DNA from: Treponema sp.
Lineage (GTDB): Bacteria > Spirochaetota > Spirochaetia > Treponematales > Breznakiellaceae
Assembly (NCBI GenBank): GCA_031268125.1
Contig: JAIRXT010000226.1
Coordinates: 1 to 5,152 of the forward strand
Direction of reading: 5' to 3'
Length of the DNA stretch: 5,152 nt
Numbering within the stretch: the first letter of the stretch is position 1; each line of letters begins with the position of its first letter. Shown here piece by piece: positions 4,855 to 5,152 of this stretch. The notes beneath the pieces were generated by a model. The model did not search any database. It saw nothing but the letters and a program-made list of their open reading frames with translations, and was not told where the DNA came from. The position numbers and the translations under genes are program-made.

Positions 4855-4883
4855 ACTATGACCAAAACCCGGCTTATTGTCAA
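4855..4883 (-). promoter_or_regulatory. Promoter of the tRNA-His/tRNA-Arg unit
   Basis: Read on the minus strand: a perfect TTGACA (plus 4883-4878), a 17-nt spacer, and CATAGT (plus 4860-4855, 4 of 6). Transcription would start near 4848, leaving a leader of about 9 nt before tRNA-His, normal for a stable-RNA promoter. An imperfect stem, AAAACCCGG with CCGGTTTT (4865-4873 and 4888-4895), spans the -35 and may mark the terminator of a neighbour. Confidence 0.65.
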
Positions 4884-5018
4884 GCCCCCGGTTTTACATC
4901 AGCAATTCCGGCGATGACTTGTCCCCTGTTTAGAAATTATGCTATGCTAAGTTTGTCTATGAGGAAAAGTATAAGAAAGTGTAAATATTTTGAAAAAACA
5001 TCACCAGGACGGCCAAAC
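4884..5018. other. Intergenic stretch between the tRNA promoter and the sigma-54 site
   Basis: I see no gene here that I can support. It is AT-richer than the coding regions, as expected upstream of a regulated promoter, and includes an AT-rich tract at about 4983-4998 that could bend or bind HU/IHF-type proteins. A weak sigma-70-like pair, TTGTCC (4919-4924) and TATGCT (4943-4948), has 18-nt spacing. I found no clear enhancer dyad of the TGT-N10-ACA kind. Confidence 0.3.
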
Positions 5019-5035
5019 TTGGCACGATTTTTGCT
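5019..5035 (+). promoter_or_regulatory. Sigma-54 (RpoN) promoter
   Basis: TTGGCACG-ATTT-TTGCT matches the -24/-12 consensus TGGCACG-N4-TTGC(A/T) at every core position. The GG (5021-5022) and GC (5033-5034) are separated by exactly 10 nt. It points right, with a start expected near 5046, just before the sequence turns into homopolymers, so the controlled gene lies beyond or inside the unreadable end. Transcription would need an enhancer-binding AAA+ activator. Confidence 0.7.
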
Positions 5036-5054
5036 GTTTGTTACACGTTCCTTT

Positions 5055-5152
5055 GGGGGGGGGCCCCCCCCCCCCGGGGGGGGGTGGTGGTGGTTGGGTG
5101 TGGGGTGTGGTGTGTGTGGGTGGTTGTGGTTTATTAGGAGAGAGGGGTGGTG
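5055..5152. other. Low-complexity end, probable sequencing or assembly artefact
   Basis: G9 (5055-5063), C12 (5064-5075), G9 (5076-5084), then only G and T up to about 5132 and a G/A/T-rich remainder without C. Nothing like it occurs in the rest of the window, where base composition is balanced. It should not be used for gene calling. Confidence 0.8.

Noticed and set aside
4944..5152. Open plus-strand frame with ATGs at 4944 and 4959, running off the window end (MRKSIRKCKYFEK and onward).
   Set aside because: It has no Shine-Dalgarno site, contains the sigma-54 promoter inside it, and most of its length is the low-complexity end.

Overview
This window looks like a piece of a spirochaete chromosome, most likely Treponema and perhaps a gut or termite-gut type. 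That is inferred from the protein style (RsmD, small TPR-like protein, large TPR protein and RlmN in one run), moderate GC content and a sigma-54-type promoter. No 16S or other decisive marker is present, so the assignment is tentative.

Layout, left to right. (1) Bases 1-95 may hold the last codons of an upstream gene. (2) 92-1117: an unrecognised 147-aa protein followed after 21 nt, in the same frame, by rsmD (16S rRNA guanine-N2 methyltransferase). (3) 1136-3728: a second plus-strand transcription unit starting at a strong sigma-70-type promoter (TTGACA, 17 nt, TATTAT). It carries a 113-aa TPR-like protein, a 384-aa protein of about ten TPRs, and rlmN (radical-SAM 23S rRNA/tRNA adenine-C2 methyltransferase). 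Gene junctions are tight (8-nt overlap, then 3-nt gap). (4) 3729-4087: a gene-poor stretch that starts at the base after the rlmN stop. It is bounded by 17-bp inverted repeats (16/17 identical) and packed with internal palindromes, so it resembles a miniature inverted-repeat element of about 359 bp. (5) 4090-4593: a palindrome-rich regulatory region and a pyridoxamine-phosphate-oxidase-like flavin protein. (6) 4618-4839, minus strand: tRNA-His(GTG) and tRNA-Arg(TCG), read in that order from one promoter and converging on the flavoprotein gene. (7) 4884-5054: an AT-richer intergenic stretch ending in a near-perfect sigma-54 promoter pointing right. (8) 5055-5152: homopolymers and almost pure G/T sequence, probably a low-quality contig end, which hides whatever the sigma-54 promoter drives.

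The common theme is translation: two rRNA methyltransferases and two tRNA genes, with TPR scaffold proteins co-transcribed with rlmN. I find no defence system, prophage or CRISPR array. The parts most worth following up are the candidate miniature element at 3729-4087 and the sigma-54 promoter at 5019-5035.
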